Shown: positions 1 through 12,900, counted from the stretch's first letter. The stretch is DNA of 64,000 nt from Lingula anatina (GCF_001039355.2 NW_019773548.1:613569-677568), one strand, 5' to 3'. A program made the numbers and translations. The notes: a model not told the origin generated them from the letters alone.

Positions 1-234
1 AATGTGGCTGGAAATAACGCTAGTCCTGGCGATAAATTGATTGGATTTATCTTTAAAGTTCAAATAAGGACTATTTAATCTTGTAAACTATTGTGCTCTT
101 TAACCCAACTAGGTTTGAGGGTTTGAATATATAAATATGAGTATGACATATTGCTTCAGGTAATTGTCCCTTGAATCGTGGATATTTGGCATGACGATAC
201 TCGGCAGTTCCGTCAAATTCCAGATTTAATTTCA

Positions 235-262
235 CACACACACACGCACACACACACACTAA
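235..262. repeat. CA/GT dinucleotide microsatellite
   Basis: Alternating CA units with one CG interruption. A second CA tract with CG interruptions lies at 641-682. Both create artificial histidine/threonine- or cysteine/valine-rich open frames on the two strands. Confidence 0.9.
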
Positions 263-893
263 AATAATTAGATAAAACGATGAATTCCCTGTATAATTTT
301 CACTCAGTAAGCTACCATCATATTTTACTGTTGTTTGGCTCTGACATAAACATGGCCCACCCTCACCTTGGAGATCCTCATATGAAAAGTGCCGCCTCAG
401 CGTCCGGGTACAGTGGTCCGTACGATACATCATGTAGAACCTATATACTGAACAATGAGGGTACATGTGCTTCGGATGGCAGTTAAAACAAAATAATATG
501 TAGATAAATATACATCATTTTTCGTACATTATTGCTTACTAGAAATAAGTATGTTTTATAATTGTGAAAGATGTAACAGCGGTAAGTCGTTCTTTTAATG
601 TTGGCAGCATTCCAAATGTCCTCTTCAGATGTAAAATTAACACACACACACACGCACAAGTACACACGAGCGCACGCACACACAAACCCGTTTTACCTTA
701 TCTGTTATTTATTTCATTTATTTACCTTCCAGTTTACCTTGTCTTTTGTTCAGGTGAATAGAAATAGACACATTGTGGGTTTTCAAAGTTATAAATTTCT
801 CAGTCGTTGCAGTCAAGACCTGTTTATATTCTTTATTTCACACTTTTGTTAAGATTGTATCCTAAAATCAAGTTTTTAGATAATTTTTTGCAG

Positions 894-1043
894 ATGGTGG
901 GCCAAGAGCGCGATGATCTGACATGGATTTATATCGCGGAATTTATGGTTTCTAGAATTAGACGCTTCCCGGAAATTGAAACCGTTCTAATGGCAAGAGA
1001 CATACTTGATTGGATGTCTAGCCAAAGTGTAAAATTCATTTAA
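894..1043 (+). other. Weak exon-like open stretch
   Basis: After a pyrimidine/T-rich run ending in TTTTTTGCAG (acceptor-like), the frame beginning at the ATG at 894 reads MVGQERDDLTWIYIAEF and continues to a TAA at 1043 with mixed, non-repetitive composition. It could be the terminal exon of a gene that begins to the left of the window. I recognise no family, and 50 codons is too short to exclude chance. Confidence 0.15.
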
Positions 1044-1439
1044 GTTCAGACATGGCAGGCATGGAAGACAGCTCACCTTACAAATACGTGCGGACAACGG
1101 AATGTCGTCTGCTCTACAGACGTGGACACCGTAATTTTGGCATATATCTAAGACGATTTTATGTCGAGTGAAGTAAGATAGGTTAAGATACAGTGTTTAT
1201 GTATAGGTAAGAGAGAGAATTTCAAGTGCTCGGAACCTTGTCAGAAATATCCCTACAAATCACAGACACAATTTATTCTAATAAAATACACAATTGCCCT
1301 GGCGATTAAGTACAATTTATTACAGGGAAAAATAATTAATGTATTAAGAAATACAACAGAGGATAAAATGTAAAAATGCACAATGAATAACCACTCAGAA
1401 TCCAACATTACGAGTCTCGTACACATGTTAAAGCTTGTA

Positions 1440-1596
1440 CAGGTGTAACAGGCATAGAAGTCCGCTAGGAACCGTAGTCTGCTCCCCATTACTGTGAACA
1501 GGTGACATTCGTCCCTTATTCTAACCTCAATACTCCAAACGAACCCTGTACTAATCATACGGGCTTCCATTCCTATGATTTCCATTCCTGTCCTTC
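1440..1596. mobile_element. MITE-like element, family with GGTGTGACAGGAATGG ends (copy 1)
   Basis: The left end (CAGGTGTAACAGGCAT...) and right end (...TTCCATTCCTGTCCTTCC) are imperfect inverted repeats of each other. The interior, with ATTCTAACCTCAATACTC, matches the elements at 28559-28693 and 32731-32900. The element has no coding capacity. This copy is the most diverged of the three. Confidence 0.55.
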
Positions 1597-3617
1597 CGTT
1601 ATGTACTTGTAGTTGTCAGTATACTATTTAACGACAAATATCTCATTGTCACTATGTAGCGAAAGTTAGGGATATTCTTTTCACTTTCAGACATGAGGAA
1701 TACGATGAAGATACTGGAGTTCTGGAAGACCTGCACTACAAGAAGTCTCCAAGTCTACCAATGTTGTGCTGGTCCGAACTAAGTATTCTATTTCCTTTTG
1801 TCTAGGTTTATTTATTATTACGGAAGCGTCAAGTATCTTCATATAAATCTTACCAAAGCAGACGACCTACGATGTCAAAAATTTTGCAGGTTCTGTGGCA
1901 TTTCAGGTTTTCATGCCATGTCGGACAGACAGGTTCTCTATGTCAATTACCTCATACAAACCCGACCGTTCATATTTGATATAATGGAACACGGGGAGTT
2001 GTTCAACTTCGTTTACTTTTCAATGTGTTTATTGTTTCTGTAGATACGATGTAATTGGTTCCTATAGTGTTAACACCACGACCGCAGGGACAGAGGGGGA
2101 TCCTTTCAGTGGAGGGTCCAAATGGCGTACGTGTATAAAGATACTGCTATATATCAACCTGACTTCAGGACAACACGGTCATTCCGTCACTTTTAATCTA
2201 AAGAGTGCGTATAGCATCAGTAGCTTTTTATATAGGTTTCCCTGACACCCAACCAAATGTATAAGTACTGTACCGGTATATACGATATACAAGAAGGTTA
2301 CTATAGTATCTTAAGGTCAAGGCGTGTTGAAAGTTTCAGTTGTATTGGGTTGTGACAGGCGAAAGCACTACTGACAAAGTGCTAGCGCACCAATACTATT
2401 CACCAGAATGATGGTTTCAAAGTTGATTATGAAACCACGCGGCTGCTGGCTGGATAGACAGGAGATCAGTGACACGAAATAAACTGATTTATAAAGCTTC
2501 ATCCGCTCTGTCGGGAGCATCCTTTCTCGGCGTTGCATTTAATCACGTCTTGACACGGAGAACAACGATAGGTCTTATGGTTAAAATTAAACGCTGCGTT
2601 CTTGTCTTACAGTCCCATGGCGCGTGCCATTTGAAGCTATCATATTGTACTAACCTTCCCAGGTTTCATTCAACGCGGTTCTTTTATCAGCCCTAAACGG
2701 CCAGCGACTCGTTATCTGACCTCGGCCAGAGGACAACACTGACAGACTTAACACTTTGTCGATATTCATTCTTTTCTTACACAGAGGGAATATTTTGAAA
2801 GTGATAATTTATTTTGCTTTCGGTTTAAGTTATGTTATTTCCAGTTATTACCAGTGTTTCGCGACTGCCATGATCGTGTTCAGTCTAAACTGTTTCCCAC
2901 TTCCCCAGTGTTTTGAGTTCAGTAACGTCTGGCCTCAGTAGAACTCTCAGCTCTGCCAAATTAGTATTCGGATTAAAATGTCGAAACCCCACATGTTTTA
3001 CTTGAACTTTTTAGCATACATGTATCATGTTAGATCATTAATGAAAGACCGATCTTATTTAACACTGTACTCTCCTTGTTGCTGTAAGTAGGTGGTATTT
3101 AACACTTTTGTTATCTTCCTTTGTGTCAGAGCCTTGTACAGGTAAATATACCATTGCCTTTTTACAGTGTGGTTAATGGTACCTTTAATTTCTGACCATT
3201 CTGTCCTTATACGCATGTGGCTACCTATAGATCTTGCAATATCCTGATCAAACGATCTCTTGTTATTGCCCCGAGTTCATTTGAAATACTTCTTAGTCGT
3301 TTTGCGCTTTAAAACCTAGCAATTTCATCGCCTGGCCACTCACTGTGTGATGATTGGAAAAGACCATCGTAGGAGGGACGACTTCAAAGTGCCCTTGTTA
3401 ATGGCTGAATTTAATGAGAACTAGGTGTGGATACTATTGCAGTCGAAATAAGATCTTCCTATACCAAAGAGAATTAATTGGATCACCTCAGGCTATCTTA
3501 ACGAAGTAAAAGCTGAAAAGAGAAAAAAAAACACATTTTAGAAAATACCACTTGGTCCGGACGTGTCCTGCTGCGCCTGCGCAATACTGATTAAAGACTC
3601 CTGGAACACTTTTTTCT

Positions 3618-3619
<2 letters not shown>

Positions 3620-3651
<32 letters not shown>
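3620..3651. repeat. Poly-T tract
   Basis: 32 consecutive T. It could be the poly-A tail of a minus-strand retroposed sequence, but I see no recognisable body next to it. Confidence 0.85.
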
Positions 3652-3653
<2 letters not shown>

Positions 3654-5052
3654 ACTATACCTTATCCTGTGCTGTTGCGGTGTCCTTAATTGATGTGACA
3701 CGACACCGGCCCCATCTCCCAGCCAGCGTTTACAGCTCTTGCAATATTTCCCTTGTTAGGTCTTGTAAATTAATGGGTAACCTTTAAAACTCAAAGCTCT
3801 GCTGTTTGAAGATTGGGGTCATTTGTCGCATTTGATAAACACAAAAAACCAACTACCTCTCTGAAATACTTCCCGGTCATTTATTAAAGAATGTACCGAG
3901 GTTCTCCTGAATTAAGCTAAATAGATGTACCGGGGTAGAAATTAAGAAAAATTAAAGAGTAGGATTATTTAAATCTTGGTGTTGTTTCACAACCGTTTAA
4001 AATTTACTAGCAAGGATTGTTTTTGCCAGGACAAACCGTTAAACTGTACCAGAATAGCTTAGAGCTGGACTGTCTAAAAACTGCGTGCAAAATGACAAAG
4101 ACAAGAGTGAAAAACACCTGACATTTACTCTCTCCGTCTCTTTAACATTGGCTGAAAATTTAAACTACGGGGTGTAACAAAAACCCGAGAAACCACAAAA
4201 ATCTAAGTTTAACTTCTGATTGATACAAGTGTACTGACATCCTTCATTCCAACCACATTTTTAGAACAGTTCTTATGAAAATGTGGTAGTTTTTGAAAAA
4301 CACTTACACGAACCAGACTTTTCCTCTCCGGGAAATAAGTTGGCTAGATATTTCTGCTCTAGTATAGATTTAGTACTTCTATTTTACACTTTGTTTACTG
4401 CATGTTATTGCTCTAGTTCATCTTTAAATACATCTATTTTTATCACCAAGAAAGACCCAAAGAGGCGTTAATGTTTACATCCCGCCAGTTACAGGTAGAT
4501 TGTTAGCCTCCTGTCTACCTGTAATACCCAGAGCACAATAAAGAGAACTTACACATGTGATGGGAATGGCTTGATGACTCACAATTCATAAAAACGTTAA
4601 TCACACCCGCTGCTGGTAAATGACCTTTTAGCGTTTCATGGAACTTTACTCGAAAGCAGCGCAGTAAACTAAGCCATAATGTATTGCCTTGGGCTAATAT
4701 GAGGACGAGATACTGGGAATAATATTTGAAAATTCTTGTCATACTGTGTTAGAATAATAAAAAATGGACCTGAGTAAGGCGAGACATTGGGTAAACACAT
4801 GATTAGGTTATTTATGAACTAAACGGATATATCAACTCACCCATCTACATATAGCCAAAGCAGGGACATGTCACCCTTGCTGTTTTTGTTTTTTTCTTCT
4901 CCGTTTGGTTAGTAAATGTGTCTTTGTTAATTTATTTGTTTAATTGATTGCTTGTTTACCTGTTACCCTCCCCGTTTGTTTTGATACTCCTTTCTTTCTT
5001 AAGTCGTCATTTATTTATTTGGTCATTGTTTTCGGTAGATGCGTTTTCACAT

Positions 5053-5080
5053 GGGGGTGGGGGGGGGTGGGGTGGGGTGG
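5053..5080 (+). other. G-rich run, quadruplex-capable
   Basis: Runs of five, nine, four and four G separated by single T residues. A similar run is at 6402-6426, and others are at 49431-49463 and 53032-53046. Each satisfies the simple four-run G-quadruplex pattern on the plus strand or is one long G homopolymer. Confidence 0.6.
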
Positions 5081-5348
5081 TGCACTTAACAGAATTGTTA
5101 GCTGTAAACATAAATATGTACAGATTAGTACAATGCATCTGACAGCATTTCTCTCACCGTCCAGTTCAACATCTGTTCTCGTTTTTACAGGGCAGTTGGT
5201 TCACGCGGAATGACCAGTTAATACAAAGAACCGCCACAAGTGGACCGCACTCTTAAACCAAATAATCTGCCTGAAAACCATGGGGTTATAATTAGAGGCA
5301 GGTATATGTAGAGCAACAAAGCTCCGCCCCAAACTGGAAAGCATATCT

Positions 5349-5410
5349 AACAACATGGCGTTACGTCATATACGTATTAAACAACATGTCGTTACGTCAT
5401 ACACGTGTTG
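5349..5410. repeat. Tandem pair of 31-bp units each carrying a CRE-like core
   Basis: Units 5349-5379 and 5380-5410 are nearly identical, and each contains GTTACGTCATA, an ATF/CREB-like half palindrome. Differences are a few transitions and one transversion. Whether they are regulatory is inference. Confidence 0.6.
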
Positions 5411-5856
5411 CTGTCATTCATGTTTTCGTTTCATGGTATGGAGCAGGTGTTTGAACAACGCCCGTGTTGCAATGTTAAAACATACACTACCTACAGGTTG
5501 CTTCTTAATTAAATCGCCCTAAAGCAAAGTCTAGGAACGAAGTAAAATTTACAAACAACTTCAAGACGTCGAAGTGAATCATTTTACTAATTCAGTTTTA
5601 TCTTATATATTGAGATGGAATAGCATTTTATATGGAAATAATCGTTTTGAAAATATCAGTTTCTGTGCTTGGAAGCTAACAACGAAGGGATGCCCTAATA
5701 TTTGAAGGAAGTTATGTGCTGTTTACAAGGAGAATCCCTACGGGTGTTATTCCTGTTTACGATATATAACGTACAAAATATCAAAAAGACTGTTTTTGAA
5801 TTAAGCTTTGAAAAAACAAGAACATCTTAGCACCATTTTCAATTTATTATTATTAT

Positions 5857-5884
5857 TAGTAGTAGTAGTAGTAGTAGTAGTAGT
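5857..5884. repeat. TAG trinucleotide microsatellite
   Basis: About nine TAG units directly after a short TTA run (5843-5856). Confidence 0.9.
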
Positions 5885-6138
5885 ATTTTGTAGAAATTTA
5901 CAAATGAAATACCAAATAAATAAAATAGGGACAGGGTGAATAGACAGAAAAAAAAAACAATTGAACATAAGGACATACGATGCACAAACCTGCAGATATG
6001 TTTTATCTTATTTTCCACTATATATGAGGCATCGTACAGTCATCAGTCCTATATATTGAAGAGTAAAAGCCCTACATTTGGGATGTAATTTACCTTAAGT
6101 GGAGAACGAACCACCTCAACTTCCTGTAGCTGTTATAC

Positions 6139-6139
<1 letters not shown>

Positions 6140-6179
<40 letters not shown>

Positions 6180-6215
6180 TTTATTAAATATTTTATTAAA
6201 TATTTTATTAAATAA
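6140..6215. repeat. AAT microsatellite followed by ATTTTATTAAAT repeats
   Basis: About 13 AAT units (6140-6179), then three near-copies of a 12-bp ATTTTATTAAAT unit. Confidence 0.9.
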
Positions 6216-6834
6216 ATAATCCCACCCTACTAAGGGTTATGAGAGACTAAAAATGTGCTACTGCATTTAAAATCCATAAAAGTTCATTAAAATTGTTAAT
6301 TATCAATAAAACATTAAAAATATACATGTGGTCATGTCCTCAACTATAAAATACATGTAGGGGGCCTATTTGACCAAAGTTTAGAACTAGGGACACAGAG
6401 CGGGGGTCGGGGGGGGGGGCGGGCGGTTATTTCCTTAAGCAGACTCCACTGTATTAATCGATTGAACAAAGATTATAAACCTTCTGGCGCTGATTTTTTT
6501 CTATTTATTGTTCACGCTAAGAGGTTTGTCGTTTTTAGTGACCGAGCGATGAACCCCTTCGATCAGTTTCACGTATGTTACTTTGTCCTGACACACGTTT
6601 TTATTATAAAGACATGGCTTTAATCCAATTTCAGATTGCGAACGCTAAGTGCTTTTTTTCGCTTCAAATCATCGTTATATGTTGGACATACGCTGCCGTC
6701 GGTTTTTTTTTGTTTCACATTTACAGTTTAACGTCACTGATGCTACGGGCTCTCATTTTTTCTTCCAAATTATAGAATGATAGAAACCTCCGAATAAAGT
6801 GTTTGGTAAACACTTCCCCACGGGAACAGCGAAG

Positions 6835-6836
<2 letters not shown>

Positions 6837-6884
<48 letters not shown>
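6837..6884. repeat. AAT trinucleotide microsatellite
   Basis: About 16 AAT units. Its complement is read as poly-Tyr or poly-Ile in spurious minus-strand frames. Confidence 0.9.
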
Positions 6885-6886
<2 letters not shown>

Positions 6887-8012
6887 TAACAAAGACATTT
6901 CAATACTAAGCAGCGCAGAAATGATATTGTAGATAATACATGTAGTAACAATATAGTCGATTAAAGTAATAAGCCATTCATGTGTGACTGATCGACCCTT
7001 CAAAGATATTTTGAACGCAATATAATAATTGCAGCGTGGCGCGGAACCTAGTACTATTCAATTATCTCAGATGTTTTTCTAAAGGCTGTTCAGTTTAAAT
7101 CCCTAAGTGATTAGATAGCTACGTTTATTAAGTTGCCCAGCCCTCATCTTCTTTCTCTATCTTGTTTTATGACAGTTGCTTTCCCCTACTCATCCAATAC
7201 TACTTTATATTCCTTCTTTAATGCTTCCATTTTTTTTTTTCATTTCAAAATATATATAAAACCTTGTATATCTATTGAAGTGTCGGTACGTCAAGTGATA
7301 GCTGTTACACATTTCTCTCTTTAGGCTCCCAATTCTCGGGGGAAATTTATTGGTATATTGGAATAAACCCATGTCAATTGTTAGCTAGCGTTATCAATAG
7401 GAGGAGCAGAAAATAAAACGTAGTCAACATTAGTTATTTAAAATCATTTATTCTCTTATACGCAAGTCCACATTTCAAAGAGCGTTACAAAATCACGCTC
7501 TAACATAAATAAATAATGGAAAAGCTTTGATTAAACGAACTCGATCAGCTTTTATTTTCAATGTGGAGGTTGTGTGATTTATAAATGAAAGAGTCCAAGC
7601 CCATTTATTATTAAGATCCTAAATATACTGTTTTCTGAAGTTCTTGTGTAACAACTCCAACGGTTAACGACTGACTCCGGCGCGGTGCGCTAACTGTGTG
7701 ATCTATCCGTCATAATGGAATACCCAATGGGACATGTAGGAACCTCCTAGACTCGCTCTGGATGAAACACTTTGCCTGCTCTAGGAAACGATGAATCGAT
7801 TCTGCGCATTGCGGCCTTACCGTCGCCTACAAAAGAAGACTTGGCGGTTATATTTAGCTCATTCAGTTGACGCATCAAAACACGATCGTTGTTTTTTAGT
7901 GAAGTCATTGTTAGCCAGGGGTAGGTTTGCATGCAGAGCACGACCAGAATATTGACGTCGTATGAACACAAAGTAAGGTTTTAGGACTGGTTGGTGAGAT
8001 GCAGTGTAGTGT

Positions 8013-9527
8013 ATGTGTGTGATGATGGTGTTTCAGGAACCGAGGCGGTCTGTCCTTGGAGCCACTGCAGAGACTAGCGTACCTAATGAGACGGAGAATT
8101 CCTTCCGACTGTTTGAAAATAGTACATTGATGAATTTACCGGGAGACGTCGGAAACTATACGAGTATATTTACAGAATCTATTCACTCGGAAGGTAGATT
8201 AAGCGACGCCTCTACAAGTGGAGACGAGCCCTTTCCGCACGCGGCGGCATATATCCTCACCATGCCTGCGGAACCAGAGAGCACAATGAGCTCGGTTTTC
8301 ACTGCAAATACCTCCTTGGTGACAAAAAACAACGGAGCAGATTCTCCAGAGGTCGACTCGGGAATTTATGGAATAATATTCCAAATCATAGTTCTCTATA
8401 TCCCTCCATTTATATTAGTAGGGGGTATAACAGGGAACATACTGGCGTTCATCGTGACCTTTAAGAAACGCCACAAACATATTACGGCTTATTTCTTCAT
8501 ATCTGTGATGGCGATATTGGATACTGTGATGTTATTGTTCTTTCAGAGCACGTACTGGCTTTTCTTTAATTTTTTCTCGGATAGTAACACAGATGCCCTA
8601 TGCAAAGGAATGACACTGTGCGAAAAGATTGTCGCTGACTGTTCCATCTTCACGACCCTCGTCATGACAACGGATAGGTTTGTAGCGATCAAATATCCTC
8701 TTAAGGCCAAAACATTTTGCACCGTGTCTCGCTCGTGGAAGGTACTCTTAACCGGGGCCATTCTGATCGTGTGCAAGAACCTTCATCTTGCCTGGACTGT
8801 GCGTTTACACAACGGCCAACTTTGCCTGTTTCTCCCAAAAAACAATGAGGCTTTGTTGACAGCTTGGCCCTGGTTTGACATTATCGTCACCTTTCTTCTC
8901 CCCTTCATGATGTTAACCAGTCTTAACACAGTCATCATTAGAACTGTCCTTAAAGCCAACAAAACGCAGAAACGTCTCGTGTCTTTCAGTCTAATTAAGA
9001 AAATGGACACGCTACAAGTGCCCGGTCAACCGGCTACACCCCACCACTCCAATCCACAGAAGTCTCATGAACGCCAGCGTCTACAAGTGACAATTATGCT
9101 GGTTTCAGTTTCAGTGTTATTTGTTCTTATGACATCCCCGTATAAAATCCTCTTACTGTTTGATCTTTTTATTGGACAGAACAGCGAGGTTGTGTCATCT
9201 GCGTGGTACGTGCTTCTAACTCACGCGTTTCAGCACCTTTATTATACGAACAGTGCGGTGAATTTTTATCTCTACTGTCTCAGCGGGCGGATTTTCCGGC
9301 GACACCTCAGGCATGTGTGCGGATGCACGAGCAAGAAAAAGAAGCGTTCTGACCGGGAAATAGACAGCAACACGAACAGCATGATGACAAGTTTTAACAC
9401 TCGCAGTGAACTAGCCATTAACAATAACACGCTGAACGGGCAGCTTGCCGTCACCGTCAAAGTCCAGACTGATAAGGATAAACCTCGAAGGCAATCTTGT
9501 ATCGCCGCTTTTGGAAGGCGGGTGTAG
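8013..9527 (+). CDS. Class A (rhodopsin-like) G-protein-coupled receptor, neuropeptide-receptor-like
   Basis: 504 codons on one exon. A long Ser/Thr-rich, N-glycosylation-rich N-terminus (NET, NST, NYT, NTS; about residues 1-120) precedes seven hydrophobic segments. TM1 (about 122-150) has GN; TM2 has the ILD aspartate; TM3 follows an LC cysteine and ends in DRF, a variant of DRY; ECL2 carries the partner cysteine in CLF. TM6 (about 350-375) has TSP rather than CWxP. TM7 has NSAVNFYLY in place of NPxxY, as in many invertebrate peptide receptors. The tail has a CGC cluster after the F-R-R-H helix 8. The frame is closed by a TAG at 8007-8009 just upstream. TTTCAG at 8031-8036 looks like a splice acceptor, so the coding exon could begin at 8037, with Met40 (8130) as first in-frame Met. 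The ligand is not predictable from sequence. Confidence 0.9.
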   Translation: MCVMMVFQEPRRSVLGATAETSVPNETENSFRLFENSTLMNLPGDVGNYTSIFTESIHSEGRLSDASTSGDEPFPHAAAYILTMPAEPESTMSSVFTANTSLVTKNNGADSPEVDSGIYGIIFQIIVLYIPPFILVGGITGNILAFIVTFKKRHKHITAYFFISVMAILDTVMLLFFQSTYWLFFNFFSDSNTDALCKGMTLCEKIVADCSIFTTLVMTTDRFVAIKYPLKAKTFCTVSRSWKVLLTGAILIVCKNLHLAWTVRLHNGQLCLFLPKNNEALLTAWPWFDIIVTFLLPFMMLTSLNTVIIRTVLKANKTQKRLVSFSLIKKMDTLQVPGQPATPHHSNPQKSHERQRLQVTIMLVSVSVLFVLMTSPYKILLLFDLFIGQNSEVVSSAWYVLLTHAFQHLYYTNSAVNFYLYCLSGRIFRRHLRHVCGCTSKKKKRSDREIDSNTNSMMTSFNTRSELAINNNTLNGQLAVTVKVQTDKDKPRRQSCIAAFGRRV

Positions 9528-9980
9528 TGGATATCATAATAATACATACAACAGATTATCGAGGAATTATATTTTGATCCAACGTGAAGATGTTGTATTT
9601 GTCTTGGAATATGTACACTGTTTCTAATGTCTGCATGAAGACATATTTGGAATACATTTAACGCTACTCATTCATTGTGTTTATTTATTCTGTGAAGATA
9701 AAGATATACAATTCTTTAGCAATCTAAGTGTGCCTAACCAGAGCGTTCACGTCGCTGGGTATGGATGAGGAATAACTAGCGATCAAAAACGAATTTTTCC
9801 AAAACATTTGAGCACTACGCTCATTGAAAGTATTCCATCAGATGTTCCTCAGTTTCGACATTATATACCTATTTAAAACTTTAAAACAAAACATGACGCC
9901 ATGCTACCTGCAGACGGTAGTCTAGTTTAACTATAACAATTGTTTACATTTTCCAATATCCGTTATGTCATTCTAGCTAA
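9528..9980. other. 3' flank of the receptor gene, no feature seen
   Basis: AT-rich. No gene and no canonical AATAAA close to the stop; the sequence ends where the 4.95 kb duplicated block begins. Confidence 0.5.
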
Positions 9981-12900
9981 GCCATTTTCTATGGCCTTTA
10001 ATAAAAACCATCAAAACGGTAAATTGGTTGATTCAGTTTTAGAACATTATACTCGATCTCCGAACAGCACTTACGAGCACTCTAACCAAATTGGTTCAAA
10101 ACCCCAATGCCACTGGTACACGTGTAATATGCCGCAAGCTGCAATTATGTGTAAGAGCCTACAACACCAGCACCATCAAATTTACCCTTTTCTGTAAGAG
10201 AAAACGCCTCAGCAATATACGCGGATCAAACGTTTGGATATAACGATTCATTTTTACTGCCCCTGGTGTTTTAAGATATGCCGTAATCAATGGCACTTGC
10301 ATACAGATACTGGTGATACAATATGGGTATTTATTTTCCTGGTTTTCTTCATATAGCCTCTAGTGAAGTATATGTTTATTTTTGCTTTACCTGTACTTAA
10401 ACACGTGACCTCACACGTGAGGCTGGTGCGTTATTTGACACGTACATAATCTGGCAGTTTATTATTTTAACCTGTAACTGCTTTATGTTATTTTCACCTG
10501 TTGACACGGACTAGGATACACCTGTGCTGAGGAGTACAAATTAGTGGCAAAATGCTGTCATGTCCACAGTTACTGGAAAATCTGAAGTTTGTTTTTGGAA
10601 CTATATTGGCTTAACTAATATAATACTAATCTTCAAGGATACCATTTATTTATTTTGTAACATAAGAAGCAAAAATAATTATATGGGTACTTTTCGGGGT
10701 AAAACATACATAACATAGGTAAAGGGCTGTTAATTTGATGATAATTACTTTTAAATTACCCAGATAGTAATTGATTTATTTCGCTCTCTTTAAGGTGTTT
10801 TTTTATGTTGATCTGCAAATAGACGCATGGTTGTCCCCAGTGTTTTAATGGCTTCTTACGTTGCATGAGCTAACACATACAACCCGCGCAAGCATAATAA
10901 CAGAAGTGGACCAAAGTTTGAGTCATTCTATCAGAGATAACATGTTCTTTATGGAGTCTCCGTGTCTAATGGTTTTATGATATCCTGTATATTTAGTGTA
11001 TCTTTCTGCCTTAAACTGGGTAAATTTTTCATATAGTCTACAAGGAACTCCATCGGCTGGGAAATACTCCCATTTACGGCGAATCCGTCATTTAATTGCT
11101 GTCTTGACGCCAATACGTGTTCATCGATTTGTTCGGTTCGCAGAAATCACCATGAAATCTTTTCAGACTCCGTATTCAGATTGCCTAATTGACTTGCCTT
11201 ATATCAGAGATTACTGATAGTCTATAAATGTTGGATTGTCTTCCTCTGTGTGAACACCATATAGAACTTCTTGCTTCGTTTGAACTTTGGAAATTTCAGC
11301 CAATATCCACGGCATTTACTATAAATGGCAATCAAAAAATTCAACTTCAGTACAAATTCATTGATAAGTCAACGTCGGTAATTGTTGGAAGTTCTGGGAA
11401 AACTGTGCTGCTTTGTGATTCTAATTCACCTCAAACAGAAGATGATTGTTATTTGATATCGACCTGCATATTGCTTTTCAAATCTCAGTTTGTATCGGTT
11501 CCCGTTCTGTGTAACTTACAATAGTTTACGACCTCAGCAGTCAATTATGAACAAAGAATGTTTGCTATCCGTGGTGACTTTTGGCTTTTAAAAGCGTGCT
11601 GCGTTACTTTTTCTTGGTTCTATAGCAAAGAATAACATTGTTTGTTCCGAGCTATCTTATTTTTGTTTACCAGAGGAAGCCGTGGACTTACAGGAAGAAT
11701 ATATGCTTTTTAAATATGAAAAAAAAGTTACTCGTTTTACTGTTCGCATACAGTGGGTTTAAAGGTGAGGAGTCCGTAATTAAGGCTAGACAGTGGCTTG
11801 GGCGAAGATCACAATACGCGATTGGGGAATAATGTAATTTTTAAATACACACTATATATAGACTGTTGTTGATAGTTTTCTTGTTGATGTGCCTATGTAA
11901 CAGACAAAAATAGTCGCTCTTTGGCAGCCAAACATTTATCTTCTAAGACACGCAATCATTGAAATGAATGAAAAGGAAGGATCAATATTCAACACAGTAG
12001 AAAGAAACCAACACTTGTGATCCATGAAGTGAGTAATATAATATTTACCAACCGCGTTCTTAAAAGAGGTGCATTGGACGTATTTATTTTTACTCGTTTT
12101 ATAATTACAAGCTCAAGTCATTCTTGTTACTCCACGGTCTACAGTCAAACGTTGTCAACATATTCTATGCCAAAAGGATGGGTCTTCTTTATTGGGTTGT
12201 TTTTAAAAACTAATAACATGTATCTTCTTTCAAAAACACTATCAAAATCACTTATTCTAAGATCCTCGTGTTACGAGTTACCGCGCCGGATGTAAGCTCT
12301 GTAAAAGTGATTACGGCAAAATGAAACCGTCCGTAATTGCCAGAACAAAGCACTGTCTCCCTATCACTGTGCCCACATCAGTCTCGTACCTAGTGGCTTT
12401 AGGAGATAAACCCATCAATCATACGGTTTAACACGTAAACAAGTCGAATATAGCAGCAACCATGAGGTCATTATTAAAATATCGATTCATTGTCTGCTCG
12501 GCTGTTTTATTGATAGGCCGCATGAGGTGGGACGGGAGAGGGCAGGGCGGCCAGCTCATCGGTCAAATGCGGCAATGCCTTCACATCATTAAACACCAAA
12601 GGATGAAGCAGAGTCCAGAGGCCATTGACGGAACATTTGCCCATTTTTATTGGAAGGCTAAAGGCAGTTTTACTATATAACCAGACAGTTATACATATAG
12701 GAACACATTTTGATCTTTCTAAGTCTGTAATAGACGTTCAAAGTTAAAACAATATTTTCAGATGGTAAAATGAACAGGTGCGAGTTGTTAGAAATAGATC
12801 AAATGTTTGGAAGAGAACATTTGTTCAACATACAGTTACATGTGTACATGTGTAACCATTTAATGGATCTTTCCCTTGAAAGGGAAACAGGTATGCCAAC

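Larger units (their letters stand above)
1..8012. other. Gene-poor region without an identifiable gene
   Basis: About 8 kb of AT-rich DNA. All open frames are short, lack family motifs and often arise from microsatellites. Contents I can name: CA repeats at 235-262 and 641-682, a MITE-like element at 1440-1596, a 32-base T run at 3620-3651, G-rich runs at 5053-5080 and 6402-6426, a duplicated 31-bp unit at 5349-5410, TAG repeats at 5857-5884, and AAT repeats at 6140-6179 and 6837-6884. One weak exon-like stretch (894-1043) is listed separately. The region may be the upstream regulatory domain of the receptor gene at 8013, but nothing proves it. Confidence 0.6.

Noticed and set aside
6721-7003. 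Poly-Ile and poly-Tyr minus-strand frames
   Set aside because: They are translations of the AAT microsatellite at 6837-6884.
11228-11524. 98-codon open frame present in both 4.95 kb blocks (also 16195-16491)
   Set aside because: Most differences between the copies change the amino acid and few are silent, the opposite of coding constraint; no motif.
12017-12680. 92- and 72-codon frames identical in both blocks
   Set aside because: The whole interval has very few differences between copies, so identity is not evidence for coding; no family signature.
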